Part shown: positions 8,759 through 18,104 of the stretch, in pieces
Layout: each line of letters opens with the position of its first letter
Position numbering within the stretch: position 1 is the first letter of the stretch
Assembly: GCA_965246945.1 (NCBI GenBank)
Contig: CBDFFW010000001.1
Coordinates: forward strand, 1,116,001 to 1,180,000
From: CBDFFW01 sp965246945
Lineage (GTDB): Bacteria; Pseudomonadota; Alphaproteobacteria; UBA11073
DNA length: 64,000 nucleotides
Direction: 5' to 3'
The notes under the pieces: model-generated
Databases searched by the model: none
The model's input: only the letters and a program-made list of their open reading frames with translations
Told to the model about the DNA's origin: nothing
Position numbers and translations under genes: made by a program

Positions 8759-8999
8759 ACCTGGCAGCTGCACATGGATAACCGCGCATCGCGATGGGCT
8801 TGCTTGTGCAATTTCATCGGGTCGGCTTTTTATTTTACCTGCTTATGGGCTTTGGCGTGGGCTTCACGGGCTTCGGTTAAAGAGATTTCGGGATAAACCC
8901 CCAGCAAAAAAACCTTCTCTTTATCATCCACCCGGTATTTGTAGCGCTAATAGCCACATCTTTCAGTGCGGCCTTATATGCTACATCACTCAGTGGCAT
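8757..8999 (-). pseudogene. remnant of a P4-type tyrosine integrase (5' part only)
   Basis: Reading the minus strand from an ATG at 8999, after GGGAGA, gives MPLSDVAYKAALKD, the usual start of P4-like integrases. About 25 residues are then missing, and the frame shifts into RYKYRVDDKEK, LLGVYPEISLTEAREAHAKA, an in-frame TAA (8830-8832), and ADPMKLHKQAHRDA. This is the DUF4102 arm-binding domain; core-binding and catalytic parts are gone. Its start is 168 bp from the att-like sequence at 9167, almost the same spacing as the second integrase to its tRNA (164 bp). It is probably the surviving end of an older element at the same site. Confidence 0.7.
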
Positions 9000-9166
9000 T
9001 TGGGGGTATCTCCCGTTTCGTCTTTCTCACATACCTCCAATTTTACCCCCAGAAGCTTTGGATTTCAGGAAATTTCCTTGGACGATGCTGGATTAAACAT
9101 AACGTAAAACCCTTGCGTTTGCTAGTGTTTCTGGACGTTTTTGGATTTTGTTGGATGAATTTTTGG

Positions 9167-9177
9167 CCCCTACGGGA
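9167..9177. repeat. att-like copy of the tRNA-Glu 3' end
   Basis: The 11-bp CCCCTACGGGA here is identical to 12775-12785 in the T-arm/acceptor end of the tRNA-Glu gene. TGGC precedes it in both copies (with a 2-nt GA indel), and GAA follows a few bases later. It lies at the far end of the integrated element and is the likely distal attachment site. The identity is short for a tRNA att core, so some decay is assumed. Confidence 0.55.
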
Positions 9178-9268
9178 GTAGAATTGGCTTATTAAGTAAC
9201 TGATTTAAAAAAGATTTGCTGTTCACTAAATTTATAAGTACCCCCAAATATGCCCCCATATTATTTTG

Positions 9269-10456
9269 TTACAGACCTTTTTCTATCAATCTCTCTTTCC
9301 ATTCATTTTCATAAACCAGATCAAAAGAAATTTCTTTGCTATCTGCCAGCAATTTAAATTCACCAATTGTCCTATTGGCATGATTGGTTAGATGCGCAAA
9401 TACTTGGGCCTTATAGGCACTGTCAGGATTATCCAAATGATTGCCTTTGGTTTCCAAAAACAAATATTTGCCGTCATTATACAAAATCAAAAAGTCAGGA
9501 TAGATTTTATCTTTCTTCCAGCCCTGGACATGATATTCCGTCCCTTTGGTGCCAAGCCTGTGCCACCATTTTGTTGCCTCACTTTGATTTATATAAGCTG
9601 CAACATTGGCTTCAAGCCCATTGTAATTGCTTTTATATTGCGGCTGGAAAATGTTTTTATTTAGGCTTTGTGCAGGCTCTTCGCCAAAATTCATATAAAC
9701 AGTTCTTTCATCGCCCATATCCCAATTAAGATTGGCGAATGGTGTAGCCAGTAATTTCAAAACAATTTCATTATCGGACAATTTTTGAATGAACAGTTTT
9801 TCAGATGTTTGTAAAAGCCATTCCAGCGCATCGTCTTTAATCTGCTTAACCAAATCATGACCAGCAGCGGCAATAGCCAATTCCGTAATGCCTTTGGCTA
9901 TCAATTTTTGTACAACTTCGTCCAATATCTGCTTCACGTCACCTTTTTTGCCTTTTTCCCATACTATACTAGCAACAAAGCTACCTTCAGGAAAAATTTC
10001 CTCTATAATTGTACGCAAGTTGGCAAATTCAATGTCGTCAATACTAACAAAAATTACACCATCATCCGATAATAATTCGCGCAATAATTGCAATCTCGGC
10101 CACATCATGCACAGCCATTTGTCATGTCGTTCCAAATCTTCATTTGTCACCGGATTTGCGGATTTAGCTAACCACTCTTTCATTAACGGGCTGTTAACTT
10201 TATCGTTATAGGACCAGCCCTCATTGCCTGTATTATAGGGCGGATCGATATAGATGCATTTTATCTTGCCAGCATATTGCGGCAACAAGGCTTTCAGGGC
10301 ATGCAAATTGTCGCCATGGATAATCAAATTATCATCCATGGATGGTTTGCCGTCTTTCGGCATGGATTTTTCAGGCACGATATCCAGCCCACGAAATGGC
10401 ACGCTTAAATGATGGGCATAGACATAATTCTTACCTTTAAAATCCAGTGTTGGCAT
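9269..10456 (-). pseudogene. type III restriction mod-res deletion chimera
   Basis: One open frame of 395 residues joins two genes. Residues 1 to about 172 are the N-terminus of a type III/beta-class DNA methyltransferase (NLIIHGDNLHAL, catalytic YIDPPYNTGNEG, FVSIDDIEFANL). From about 175 onward it is the C-terminus of a type III Res subunit with the PD-(D/E)xK nuclease (YPDFLI ... FLETKG near residues 330-345). The join is near 9940 after IVWEKGKKGD. The methyltransferase lacks the later SAM-binding FxGxG motif and Res lacks its helicase, so neither activity is expected. A deletion of the mod 3' part plus the res 5' part explains the structure. Confidence 0.75.
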
Positions 10457-10546
10457 GGGTTTTCCCTGTTCAGGCCTTAGATGACATTTAATTGATAAAA
10501 ATTTGTAAAACAGGAATTGAATTTATAAAAGCCAAAATAACTATTT

Positions 10547-11634
10547 TTACCCACCGGACCGCCGCCGTACCTCACTTAACAATTGATCAATTGATATATT
10601 TTGTAATTCTGCATGATTTTCTCCAATGCCCGCGATTGCCTCAAGCTGCTCACTTTCGGACAATTTGGCATAGGAATTATAGGTCGTCATGGCATGTTCA
10701 TGGCCGATATTCTGGCTTAACGCTTTATATTGATACTGGTTAAGATTTTTTAAGCCCCATTTTGATATTGTGTTTCTGGCTAGATGGGGATTGAAATAGG
10801 GTAGGTTTACTGCTGCAAAAGCACGTTTGAAAATATCGCGCACAGGTTGTGCGCCTTGCCAATGTTCTCTGGATAGCCCCTGTACTTCGAAAGCCATTGT
10901 CTCCAGATTTGTAACTGTCCGCGCTTTGGGGAAAAGTGGATCATTATCATTAAAGCCCAGATCATCAATGTGCTTTACCCAGTCCAACACAATCTGTTCC
11001 GCCAACGGCAACATTTGTCCTATCAGCCGCGTAACAATGCCTTTGCCGTTCTTTGTCTTAACATGGTGTGGATTTTGCCAAACCGTTTTCTCAATTAGGT
11101 CAAAATCTCCACGTTTTAGGGAAATAACAGCGGCATCACGTGCCGCAGTCAAAATTACAAAGGCGAAAATGGCGCGGTCGCGCTGCTGAATATTGTCATT
11201 AGCAGGCATGGCGTTTAAAACTTGCTCCACCTGCTGGACAGTAGGGCCAGTTTTTTCGCGTGATGCACGGGCAGCACGGTTGGCATTATCGGACAGCCGC
11301 AAATAGGAAATAGCCCGCCCATCTATCTTTTTATGTAATTTGGATGGATAGCCAGCCATTCAAAAAAATCCCGTAAATTAGCAAGTATAGATCGTACAGT
11401 GGGCAAGCTTAGCAATTCGCCTTTTTCGTTCTTTTGTTTTTCCAGCCATTTTTTAAAAGATTGGGCTTGTTCTTTGTCCAGGCTTCTAAAATCCTCCCAA
11501 TGCGTGAAACTTTCAAACAAGTTTATATTCTGCCAAACAACCCTTACTGTTTTTGGATCACGGCATTTGCCATGCAGCAAAGCCTCTTCATATTGTTTTT
11601 TAGCCACTTCATTTTTAGGGTTAAATTTAATCAT
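10547..11634 (-). pseudogene. tyrosine recombinase split by a -1 frameshift
   Basis: Two overlapping frames make one XerC-like recombinase. The first (from ATG 11634, to a TAG near 11323) gives the SAM-like core-binding domain ending FFEWLAIHPNYIKR. The second, -1 to it, continues KIDGRAISYLRLSDNANRAA into the catalytic domain. TAARDAA (first Arg), HLARNT and the NIGHE box are visible, with the nucleophile Tyr in TTYNSY. The join lies in ATAAAAAGATAG. Relatives are single ~380-residue genes, so this is a frameshift mutation or, less likely, programmed slippage on the A5G run. The start overlaps the stop of the HTH gene by 8 nt, an old operon feature. Confidence 0.7.
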
Positions 11635-11992
11635 CTTTTTCTCCCTCATTGACGTTAACATTTGTACTGGCATCCATGTTCTCCACTATGTTGGGATGGC
11701 GCTGTAGGTTGTCGGGATGCAAAGGATGTGTAATTTCCCATTTTTTGCCGCTTACAATTGTGTTCATGCTTGTTTTGCAGGCGGAGCAATTAGCCTTGAT
11801 GCGAACGGTATTATTGGGAACTTGTTGGGTTTTTAAGGTTGCCATGATTGGCTGACGCGGTGTTTGGCATTTGAAGCAAAATATCTCACCATCTTTGCAG
11901 GGCCGCTTTTTCCTCTTTTTTCGCTGTGCTATAAATTCATAAAGCTGGCTACCATGAACAAGGAATCTTTTTGACCCTGATATACGCTGCAT
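11627..11992 (-). pseudogene. HTH/zinc-ribbon accessory protein, 5'-truncated
   Basis: The open frame from 11992 gives 121 residues. A CPhe-Lys-CxxC-type ribbon is visible (FCFKCQ and NCSACK), after a basic stretch QRKKRKKR. Upstream of the ATG the same frame reads EVTVFRWIKDEG, the end of a helix-turn-helix, but stops at a TAA just before it. The HTH N-terminus is therefore deleted. Such proteins sit upstream of XerC-like recombinases in proteobacterial islands, matching the 8-nt overlap with the next gene. The remaining protein may still be made but probably lacks DNA recognition. Confidence 0.5.
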
Positions 11993-11996
11993 GCCC

Positions 11997-12605
11997 TCAT
12001 CTTTGATCCAGCGGAAAACCGTAACCTCTTAAATTTAATGCGATATTGTGTTCTGCGCGTTCAGTTATAATTGCGTACTGAAATATGTTTTTGCAGATTT
12101 GTACAAGCCGCTTTGGCAGAACCTTGGCCCCTCGCTTTTTGACGTCATTGGCCATATCCAAAATCATTGGGTGCGTTATCTCTTTAATTGGATAATGACC
12201 AATAACTGGGAAAATATCTTTTTGCATACGATTTAAAACTATTTCCGCGTTTACTTGCGACCATTCAGCTTTTTTATAGTCGTGCCATTCGCGTCCAATT
12301 ACTTCGAAAGTATTGCCTTTTTCCTCGATACGCTCACGCTTACTGGTACGCTTTAATGAAGAGGGGTCTTTACCTTCCAAAATCAGCTTTTTGGCCGCAT
12401 CACGATGCATACGTGCCTCTGCAAGCGTAACAAGGGGGTAGGGACCAATGGACAGTTTTTTCTCTTTATTTAAAAACCTGTATTTAAGCCGCCAAAGTTT
12501 TGAATTTTTAGGCGTTACCTCTAAGAACAGCCCGCCCCCATCAAACAATTTATAGGCTTTGTCTTTAGGCTTCGCGCTTTTGCATTGGATATCATTAAGT
12601 TTCAT
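11997..12605 (-). pseudogene. P4-type integrase, C-terminally truncated
   Basis: A 202-residue fragment. Residues 1-85 are the DUF4102 arm-binding domain (KLFDGGGLFLEV, LSIGPYPLVTLAEARMHRD) and about 100-195 the SAM-like core-binding domain (GREWHDYKKAEWS ... NIFQYAI). Full-length relatives have about 400 residues; the whole catalytic domain with the R-H-R-Y residues is missing. The frame ends 5 nt from the HTH fragment and enters its HTH coding sequence in another frame, so one deletion removed the 3' half of this gene and the 5' end of the next. The start is 164 bp from the tRNA-Glu gene, the normal place for an integrase. Confidence 0.8.
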
Positions 12606-12768
12606 CTGGGGGCCTTTGCTATGAAGACTTTAGAAAAGCCCCCATAATAGCCCCTGAGAAACATCTATGTCCCAGGACTGCATAAAGCGGCATAAGACAA
12701 TCATACCGTAAAAACACTGGATTTTTCAAGGTATCTTGGTCTTATTTAGCTGTAGTTGGAAAAGAAGC

Positions 12769-12844
12769 TGGCGACCCCTACGGGATTCGAACCCGTGTTA
12801 CCGCCGTGAAAGGGCGATGTCCTAGGCCTCTAGACGAAGGGGTC
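12769..12844 (-). tRNA. tRNA-Glu (TTC)
   Basis: The minus strand reads GACCCCTTCGTCTAGAGG at the 5' end, an anticodon loop CTTTCAC (anticodon TTC), GGTTCGAATCCC in the T-arm, and AGGGGTC plus discriminator G. CCA is encoded at 12769-12771, giving 76 nt with CCA. All four arms fold. Its 3' end is the insertion site of the neighbouring element, and the gene remains intact. Confidence 0.95.
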
Positions 12845-12935
12845 GTAGAGAAGCGATTTTCTATTGCTAGCTTGGCTAGTAGGCTGAAAGCAAGCTTTTC
12901 GTTTTCCAAATTTTAGCCTAATTTATAGTGCACAT

Positions 12936-15716
12936 ATGCCGCTTCAAGGTTTTATTAGCATTTCAGCGGAAATTCCGTTTCTACCGGCCTTGGCTAAGGC
13001 ACTAACGGTTGATGCGATAACGCCCAATGCATTGATATTTGTGCCAACGCGGCGGGCGGCTCAACAATTAAATTTATTATTGGTTGAGCAGGGACAGTTT
13101 TCTGCTGAAACCCAGCCTAGAATTATTCCCTTGGCCGCAGTGCCGTTAACGGTCGAAGAACGTTTGCCGGATAGTTTGTTGACCACCGATTTGCCGCCGC
13201 CCATTGCACCGTTAACGCGCACTCGGATTTTATGGCAATTATTATTGCAGCGGGCCGATATGGCCTTATCGCCATCAGTGGCATGGCAATTGGCAACAGC
13301 TTTAAGCAATTTGCTGGATGAATGTGCGTTGCATGAAGTGGCGCCTGAAAAATGGCTGAAACTTACACCAATTGATTTTGCGGCGCATTGGGGATTAACG
13401 CTCGATTTTTTGCAAATTATTTTAACGCATTGGCCGGCGATTTTAGAAGAGCGCGGGCAAAGCGATCCTGCTACTTATCAACATGCTGCGCTGATGGCGC
13501 TGGCAGCATTTTGGGAAGCCAATCCTCCGTATCATACGGTAATTGTGGCTGGTTCAACCGGCAGTCTGCCGGCGACTGCTAACTTACTGGGCCGGATTGC
13601 CAAATTGCCGCAGGGCGCAGTGATTTTGCCAGGTTTTGATATGGGCACGGCAGGTTACGATGTGTCATTAACCCATTCACAAGCGATGATGCAACGGTTG
13701 TTAGCGCGCTGTCATGTTACGCCGCAGCAGGTGCAAATTTGGGAGGGTGAGCAGGGTAAGCGTGCACGATTATGGTCGCAAGTGTTGCATCCCAATCATG
13801 ACCAGTGGAAATTGCCGATTGATTTAAAACAAGCGCTGCAAAATTTGGTTTATGTGCCCTGTGCGGATATTTGGGCAGAAGCGCAAGCCATTGCTTTGTT
13901 GGTGCAACAAGCATTAGCAGAAGGTGCACAGCGTATTGGTATTATTACGCCAGATGCGCAATTGGGCAGCCGCATTCAACAAGCTTTGCGGCGCTGGGAT
14001 ATTAAGGCAGTGCAGTCATTAGGCGAAAATGCGTTGGATTTTGTGGCGGTTCGTTTTATTCTGCATTGTCTAGCCTTGGCAGCAACGCCGAGTGACCCGC
14101 ATTTATTGTTGACCTGTTTGCAGCATCCAGCCTGGGGCTATACAGCCGAGCAATTAAGTTTGTGGCAAGAGTTGCTGCGTGCCCAACCCTTTACCAATTT
14201 TCAGGAATTTGTCCGTCAGTATAAGATATCGGAATTATACTTTATCGCTGAAAAATTCACTGAATGGCAGTACACCAGGGCCAGGCCGATTGATACCTGG
14301 CTGGATGATATACAATTTACGCTATTGGCCCATTGCCCTAATTGGATAAACCAAGCGGGTTACGATAAGTGGGAAGAATTGATTGCGCCGTGGCGTGAGC
14401 ATTCCGAACCGCGGTTGGATTTCCAGGAATTTGCCCCCTGGTGGCTGCGGTGGTGTGGACAACAACGGTTGCCGAGTGCCGATGATAGCACCGCCAAAGT
14501 GATGATCTGGGGGTTGTTGGAAGCGCGGCTGCAGAATGTCGATGTAGCGATTTTGGCCAGTTTGAATGACGGGGTGTGGCCGGCCGAGCCTACGCCCAAT
14601 CCGTGGTTATCCCGCACCATGCGCAGCCAATTGGGTTTGCCAGCGCCAGAACAATCCATTGGCCAGATGGCGCATGATTTTGTGCAAGGTATCAATTGCG
14701 CCCCCAAGGTTTATTTAACCCGGCCAATGCAGATTGATGGTGTGGTTCAGCGGCCAGCGCGTTGGCTGCAACAGCTCAATGTTTATTTGCAACGCAAAGG
14801 CAGCAGTTTAAATGCAATTAACGCCGGGGAAGAATGGCGCTTGGCCATTAATGCGCTTGATCAACCTAGCAAATTTATTACGATTAACCGGCCAATACCC
14901 AACCCGCCATTGACGGCGCGGCCGCGCGGTATTTCGGCTAGTGGCATTCAGCAATTGCGGCAAAATCCTTATGCTTATTATGCGCAGCGTATTTTGAATT
15001 TATCCGCACGTTCATCGCTACGCAGTGAATTGAGCGCGAGTGAGATTGGTTCACTGGTGCATCATGCTTTGGTGGAATATCTGCCGAAACATCCGCAACT
15101 GCCGAATGATGCGTTAAGTCAGTTACTGCATATTGCGATGCAACCTTATTCTTACGCTTTTTGGCGCAGCCAGCTAGGGATGGATGCGCAGCAGCGTTTG
15201 GAAAGCCTGTTGCAACATGCCTTGCTTTATGAAATGCATGCGCTGGCCGCCGGCCAAAATTTATTAGCCGTGGAAGCGCAAGGGAAAGGCATGTTGCGAG
15301 CGGGTAACCGCACTATCAGCCTAACTGTGCAAGCGGACCGCATTGATCGTTTGGCCCATGGCACGTTAAATATTATTGATTATAAAACGGGCACACCACC
15401 CAGTGCAGCGGATATTGAACGCGGTTATCATGTGCAATTGCCGCTGGCGGCCTGGTTGGTTGAGCAGGGCGGGTTTAGCCAAGTACCACGCATACCGGTC
15501 GGTGTGATAAGCTTTTGGCGATTGCATGCCACCAAGCAGGAAGTCAAACCCACCAGCTGGCCCGCTGATAAAATTGAAAAATGGGTGACGCAATTAGAAG
15601 CGGGTTTAAGCGAAACGCTGCGCCATTACCTAGCCGAAACCCGCCCATTTCAGGCAACACGGCGCGAACAAAATTACGATGATTATGCCATGCTGGCACG
15701 CAGAGGCTTATGGTAA
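12936..15716 (+). CDS. addB: double-strand break repair protein AddB
   Basis: A 926-residue protein of the alphaproteobacterial AddB type. The N-terminal region has an inactive helicase-like fold (LIFVPTRRAAQQLN); the middle has the UvrD/Rep-like NDGVWPAEPTPNPWLSR segment; the C-terminus is a RecB-type nuclease with IIDYKTGTPP (DYK catalytic motif) near residue 815 and GYHVQLPLAAW. AddAB processes broken ends for RecA-dependent repair. addA, normally the next gene, is absent; the gene is followed instead by a palindromic repeat and the convergent panB. A start at 12936 gives the expected N-terminus. Confidence 0.9.
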   Translation: MPLQGFISISAEIPFLPALAKALTVDAITPNALIFVPTRRAAQQLNLLLVEQGQFSAETQPRIIPLAAVPLTVEERLPDSLLTTDLPPPIAPLTRTRILWQLLLQRADMALSPSVAWQLATALSNLLDECALHEVAPEKWLKLTPIDFAAHWGLTLDFLQIILTHWPAILEERGQSDPATYQHAALMALAAFWEANPPYHTVIVAGSTGSLPATANLLGRIAKLPQGAVILPGFDMGTAGYDVSLTHSQAMMQRLLARCHVTPQQVQIWEGEQGKRARLWSQVLHPNHDQWKLPIDLKQALQNLVYVPCADIWAEAQAIALLVQQALAEGAQRIGIITPDAQLGSRIQQALRRWDIKAVQSLGENALDFVAVRFILHCLALAATPSDPHLLLTCLQHPAWGYTAEQLSLWQELLRAQPFTNFQEFVRQYKISELYFIAEKFTEWQYTRARPIDTWLDDIQFTLLAHCPNWINQAGYDKWEELIAPWREHSEPRLDFQEFAPWWLRWCGQQRLPSADDSTAKVMIWGLLEARLQNVDVAILASLNDGVWPAEPTPNPWLSRTMRSQLGLPAPEQSIGQMAHDFVQGINCAPKVYLTRPMQIDGVVQRPARWLQQLNVYLQRKGSSLNAINAGEEWRLAINALDQPSKFITINRPIPNPPLTARPRGISASGIQQLRQNPYAYYAQRILNLSARSSLRSELSASEIGSLVHHALVEYLPKHPQLPNDALSQLLHIAMQPYSYAFWRSQLGMDAQQRLESLLQHALLYEMHALAAGQNLLAVEAQGKGMLRAGNRTISLTVQADRIDRLAHGTLNIIDYKTGTPPSAADIERGYHVQLPLAAWLVEQGGFSQVPRIPVGVISFWRLHATKQEVKPTSWPADKIEKWVTQLEAGLSETLRHYLAETRPFQATRREQNYDDYAMLARRGLW

Positions 15717-15722
15717 GCTTTT

Positions 15723-15849
15723 CGTCATTCCCGCGTAGGCGGGAATCTAGGAATAATCAAAGCGTCATGCGTTTGCATGACACAGTTAATAAATAATTAG
15801 AACGCGGCGCACTTATAGTTGCTGGATTCCCGCCTGCGCGGGAATGACG
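15723..15849. repeat. GTCAT-class twin-palindrome repeat between addB and panB
   Basis: About 127 bp. The left end has CGTCATTCCCGCGTAGGCGG then GAATC; the right end has GATTCCCGCCTGCGCGGGAA then TGACG. Each half forms its own hairpin, and the halves are inverted to each other around an AT-rich spacer. It has the same plan as copies in ileS, folC and trpE. It fills the space between convergent addB and panB and could terminate transcription from both sides. Confidence 0.8.
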
Positions 15850-15851
15850 GG

Positions 15852-16754
15852 CTATGCGCTTTTTCTGGGACTGCGTTTTTTACCGTTTGGCACATCGCCA
15901 TCTAATTGCGGCACGGTCATCAGCGGTTGCACGCCGAAGCAATGTTGGGCAGAGGGGAATTGGTGTTGGCGAACTTCGGCAGCATAAGTCGCCACTGCTT
16001 CTTTAATCTGTGCGCCTAAATCAGCATATTGTTTGACGAAACGGGGTTTGAAGCTGGGGAACAGGCCGAGCAAATCATCGCTCACTAAAATTTGTCCATC
16101 GCAGGCAGGGGAGGCGCCGATGCCAATGGTTGGAATAGAAATTTCCTGGGTAATTTTGGCGGCCAGCGGTTCCATCATTGCTTCCAGGACCATGCTGAAT
16201 GCACCGGCATTGGTGAGCTGGCGGGCGGCATCCATCAATTCATACGCATCTTTTTGCTCGCGGCCTTGGGCACGGTAACCGCCCACGCTGTTTACGGATT
16301 GGGGTTGCAGCCCGATATGCGCCATGACCGGAATACCGCGATTGGCCAGAAAATCGACCGTTTGCACCATGGGGCCTGCGCCTTCTAATTTCACTGCCGC
16401 ACAACCGGTTTCCTGCATGACACGCGCGGCATTATCATAAGCTTGGGCGGTGGAACGTTGGTAAGTGCCAAACGGCATATCCACCACCACCAATGCTTTT
16501 TGCGTGCCGCGCACCACGGCCGCACCGTGATCGATCATCATCTCAAGCGTCACAGGCAGCGTGCTGTCAAAACCATATACCACCATGCCAAGCGAATCGC
16601 CGACCAGTAGAATATCCACATGCGGATCTAACATCTGTGCCATGGGTTTACTGTAAGCGGTTAACGCCACCAGCGGTGTACCGCCTTTGCGCGCCCGCAC
16701 CATCGGCACGGTTACTTTGTTATTATTAACCGCGTTGAGATCGGTGGTGGACAT
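15852..16754 (-). CDS. panB: 3-methyl-2-oxobutanoate hydroxymethyltransferase
   Basis: A 300-residue PanB that transfers a hydroxymethyl group from 5,10-methylene-THF to 2-oxoisovalerate, the first step to pantothenate. LLVGDSLGMVVYG holds the metal-binding Asp, followed by VVVDMPFGTYQ, VKLEGAG, AHIGLQPQSVN and the IGIGASPACDGQ phosphate loop. The body is full length, but the last residues (about KKRSPRKSA) run up to the adjoining palindromic repeat and may be derived from its edge. No panC is nearby. Confidence 0.93.
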   Translation of the reverse strand: MSTTDLNAVNNNKVTVPMVRARKGGTPLVALTAYSKPMAQMLDPHVDILLVGDSLGMVVYGFDSTLPVTLEMMIDHGAAVVRGTQKALVVVDMPFGTYQRSTAQAYDNAARVMQETGCAAVKLEGAGPMVQTVDFLANRGIPVMAHIGLQPQSVNSVGGYRAQGREQKDAYELMDAARQLTNAGAFSMVLEAMMEPLAAKITQEISIPTIGIGASPACDGQILVSDDLLGLFPSFKPRFVKQYADLGAQIKEAVATYAAEVRQHQFPSAQHCFGVQPLMTVPQLDGDVPNGKKRSPRKSA

Positions 16755-17042
16755 AACTTACCTATCTAATCGGAAAACACTGCTTTGCCAAGCGATGGGC
16801 TTACAACTAATCAACTTAATGTTGCGTGATATTGAATAATTTTAGAATGCCTGTCTTTCAATCACCATCACCACCAATCGTCCAGCCGTATAAAGCAGCG
16901 CCCCATTGCCGCAATCTATACCTATAAACTTTTGGAAATGAAGTTGTTTAAACGTCAAAAAGCGCTGCCGAAAGTGCTGGCACCGTAATTCGCATTATTC
17001 GACTTACCGGCGGCCAATGCTTATCTTTAATGATAGAGTCGA

Positions 17043-17768
17043 ATGCTCGTATTACAGGATAACGCCATTGTTTTAAAGGTCACCGCGCATGCCGAGCATG
17101 GGGCGATTGCTACGGTGTTAACCGCGCAACATGGCCGGTATGATGGTTATGTCTATGGCGGGAATAGCCGCCGCCAGCGGCCATTATGGCAATTGGGCAA
17201 CCTTATCCATGTTGATTGGAAAACCCGCACGCCAGAGCAAATGGGCTATTTCAAAGCTGAATTGTTGCACAACCACAGCGCCAATTGTTTGAATTCGGCG
17301 GAACGGTTATTTGCGTTGCAAGCGCTGTGTGCGTTGCTGGTGGCCGCCGCGCCAGCGCATCATCCTTATCCCAAATTGTTTATGGGTTTTCAGCAGTTTT
17401 TAATTGCGCTTAATCAGCCCAATTGGTTGGCGTATTATTACCGGCTGGAATGGCAATTGCTGGGCGAACTGGGTTTTGCGCTGATGCCGGAAAATTATGA
17501 TGGCAGTGGGCAGGGCAATGATTATCCGGCCGCCTATGCTCCGCAAAGCGGCGAGATTTTATTGGCTTCCCAAGCAGCAGGAAAATTGGGGTTGTTGCCC
17601 TTACCAGGTTTTTTGTGGGACCCATCGGCCAGTGTCACTTCACCTGATTTAGCGGATGCGCACCGGCTTTTGGATTGGTTGATTATCGAACATTTTTCGG
17701 AAGCCTGGCTGCAAAACTGGCAAAATTGGCGCAGCCGGCTGCCCACCAGCAATAAAATCGCTGCTTAA
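17043..17768 (+). CDS. recO: DNA repair protein RecO
   Basis: A 241-residue RecO, usual length for the family. The N-terminal OB-fold is visible (LQDNAIVLKVTAHAEHGAIA, YDGYVYGGNSRRQRPLWQLG) followed by the helical domain with ALQALCALL and YYRLEWQLLGELGF. RecO loads RecA onto SSB-coated single strands with RecR/RecF. The Cys4 zinc motif of some family members is absent, as in many alphaproteobacteria. The 288-nt space between panB and recO (16755-17042) has no gene or repeat I can support. A toxin-antitoxin operator follows directly after the stop. Confidence 0.85.
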   Translation: MLVLQDNAIVLKVTAHAEHGAIATVLTAQHGRYDGYVYGGNSRRQRPLWQLGNLIHVDWKTRTPEQMGYFKAELLHNHSANCLNSAERLFALQALCALLVAAAPAHHPYPKLFMGFQQFLIALNQPNWLAYYYRLEWQLLGELGFALMPENYDGSGQGNDYPAAYAPQSGEILLASQAAGKLGLLPLPGFLWDPSASVTSPDLADAHRLLDWLIIEHFSEAWLQNWQNWRSRLPTSNKIAA

Positions 17769-17778
17769 TTGACTTTTA

Positions 17779-17799
17779 ATATTCTGTATGTCAGAATAT
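17779..17799. promoter_or_regulatory. inverted repeat, putative operator of the AbrB/PIN pair
   Basis: ATATTCTG-TATGT-CAGAATAT is a perfect inverted repeat with 8-bp arms, centred 16 nt upstream of the antitoxin ATG at 17805. AbrB-type antitoxins commonly bind such palindromes to repress their own operon. The assignment rests on position and symmetry. Confidence 0.55.
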
Positions 17800-17804
17800 C
17801 AGAA

Positions 17805-18104
17805 ATGCTGATACATTCAGAAACAGCCAGAATTGGTAAAAAAGGTGTTTTAACGATTCCGGCTAGCATGCGCAGGCATTATGGCCTGAACGAAGGCAGC
17901 TTGGTAGTTGCGGAAGAGCGGGAAGATGGCATTTTATTGCGGCCAGCAATAGCCATGCCCATTGAAGTTTATCACCCCGATAGAATAGCTGAATTTATGT
18001 TATCAAATGCCACCAATGCAGAAGATTATGCAGCCGCACTGCATGAAGTAATTGAAATGGGGCTGAATCCAGATACCATTAAGCATCAAAAACCTAATTG
18101 GTAA
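17805..18104 (+). CDS. AbrB/MazE-type antitoxin
   Basis: A 99-residue protein. The N-terminal swapped-hairpin AbrB domain is visible as IGKKGVLTIPASMRRHYGLN then GSLVVAEEREDGILLRP; the C-terminal half is acidic and should wrap the toxin. ATG 17805 follows the operator palindrome; the in-frame TTG 17769 would lie before the operator and overlap recO, so it is rejected. The stop TAA overlaps the toxin ATG by one base, which fixes the stoichiometric coupling typical for these pairs. Confidence 0.8.
   Translation: MLIHSETARIGKKGVLTIPASMRRHYGLNEGSLVVAEEREDGILLRPAIAMPIEVYHPDRIAEFMLSNATNAEDYAAALHEVIEMGLNPDTIKHQKPNW

Larger units (their letters stand above)
9167..12785 (-). mobile_element. decaying integrative element in the tRNA-Glu 3' end
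   Basis: About 3.6 kb lie between two copies of the tRNA-Glu 3' end. All genes are on the minus strand: truncated P4-type integrase next to the tRNA, truncated HTH/zinc-ribbon gene, frameshifted second recombinase, and a mod-res chimera. ACCCCCA/GCCCCCA motifs occur near both ends (9240-9258 and 12638-12650) and again upstream of the older integrase remnant (9045-9051); they could be integrase arm-binding sites. Every gene is damaged, so the element is probably immobile. 9178-9268 and 12606-12768 hold no genes. Confidence 0.65.

Noticed and set aside
9367..10211. Plus-strand frames across the mod-res chimera
   Set aside because: Antisense to a frame with DPPY and PD-(D/E)xK motifs; no signals of their own.
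16755..17042. Possible small genes between panB and recO
   Set aside because: Only very short frames without ribosome sites; no family resemblance.
17769..17804. TTG 17769 as the start of the AbrB-type antitoxin
   Set aside because: It would place the operator palindrome in the coding region and start right at the recO stop; ATG 17805 gives the normal AbrB N-terminus.
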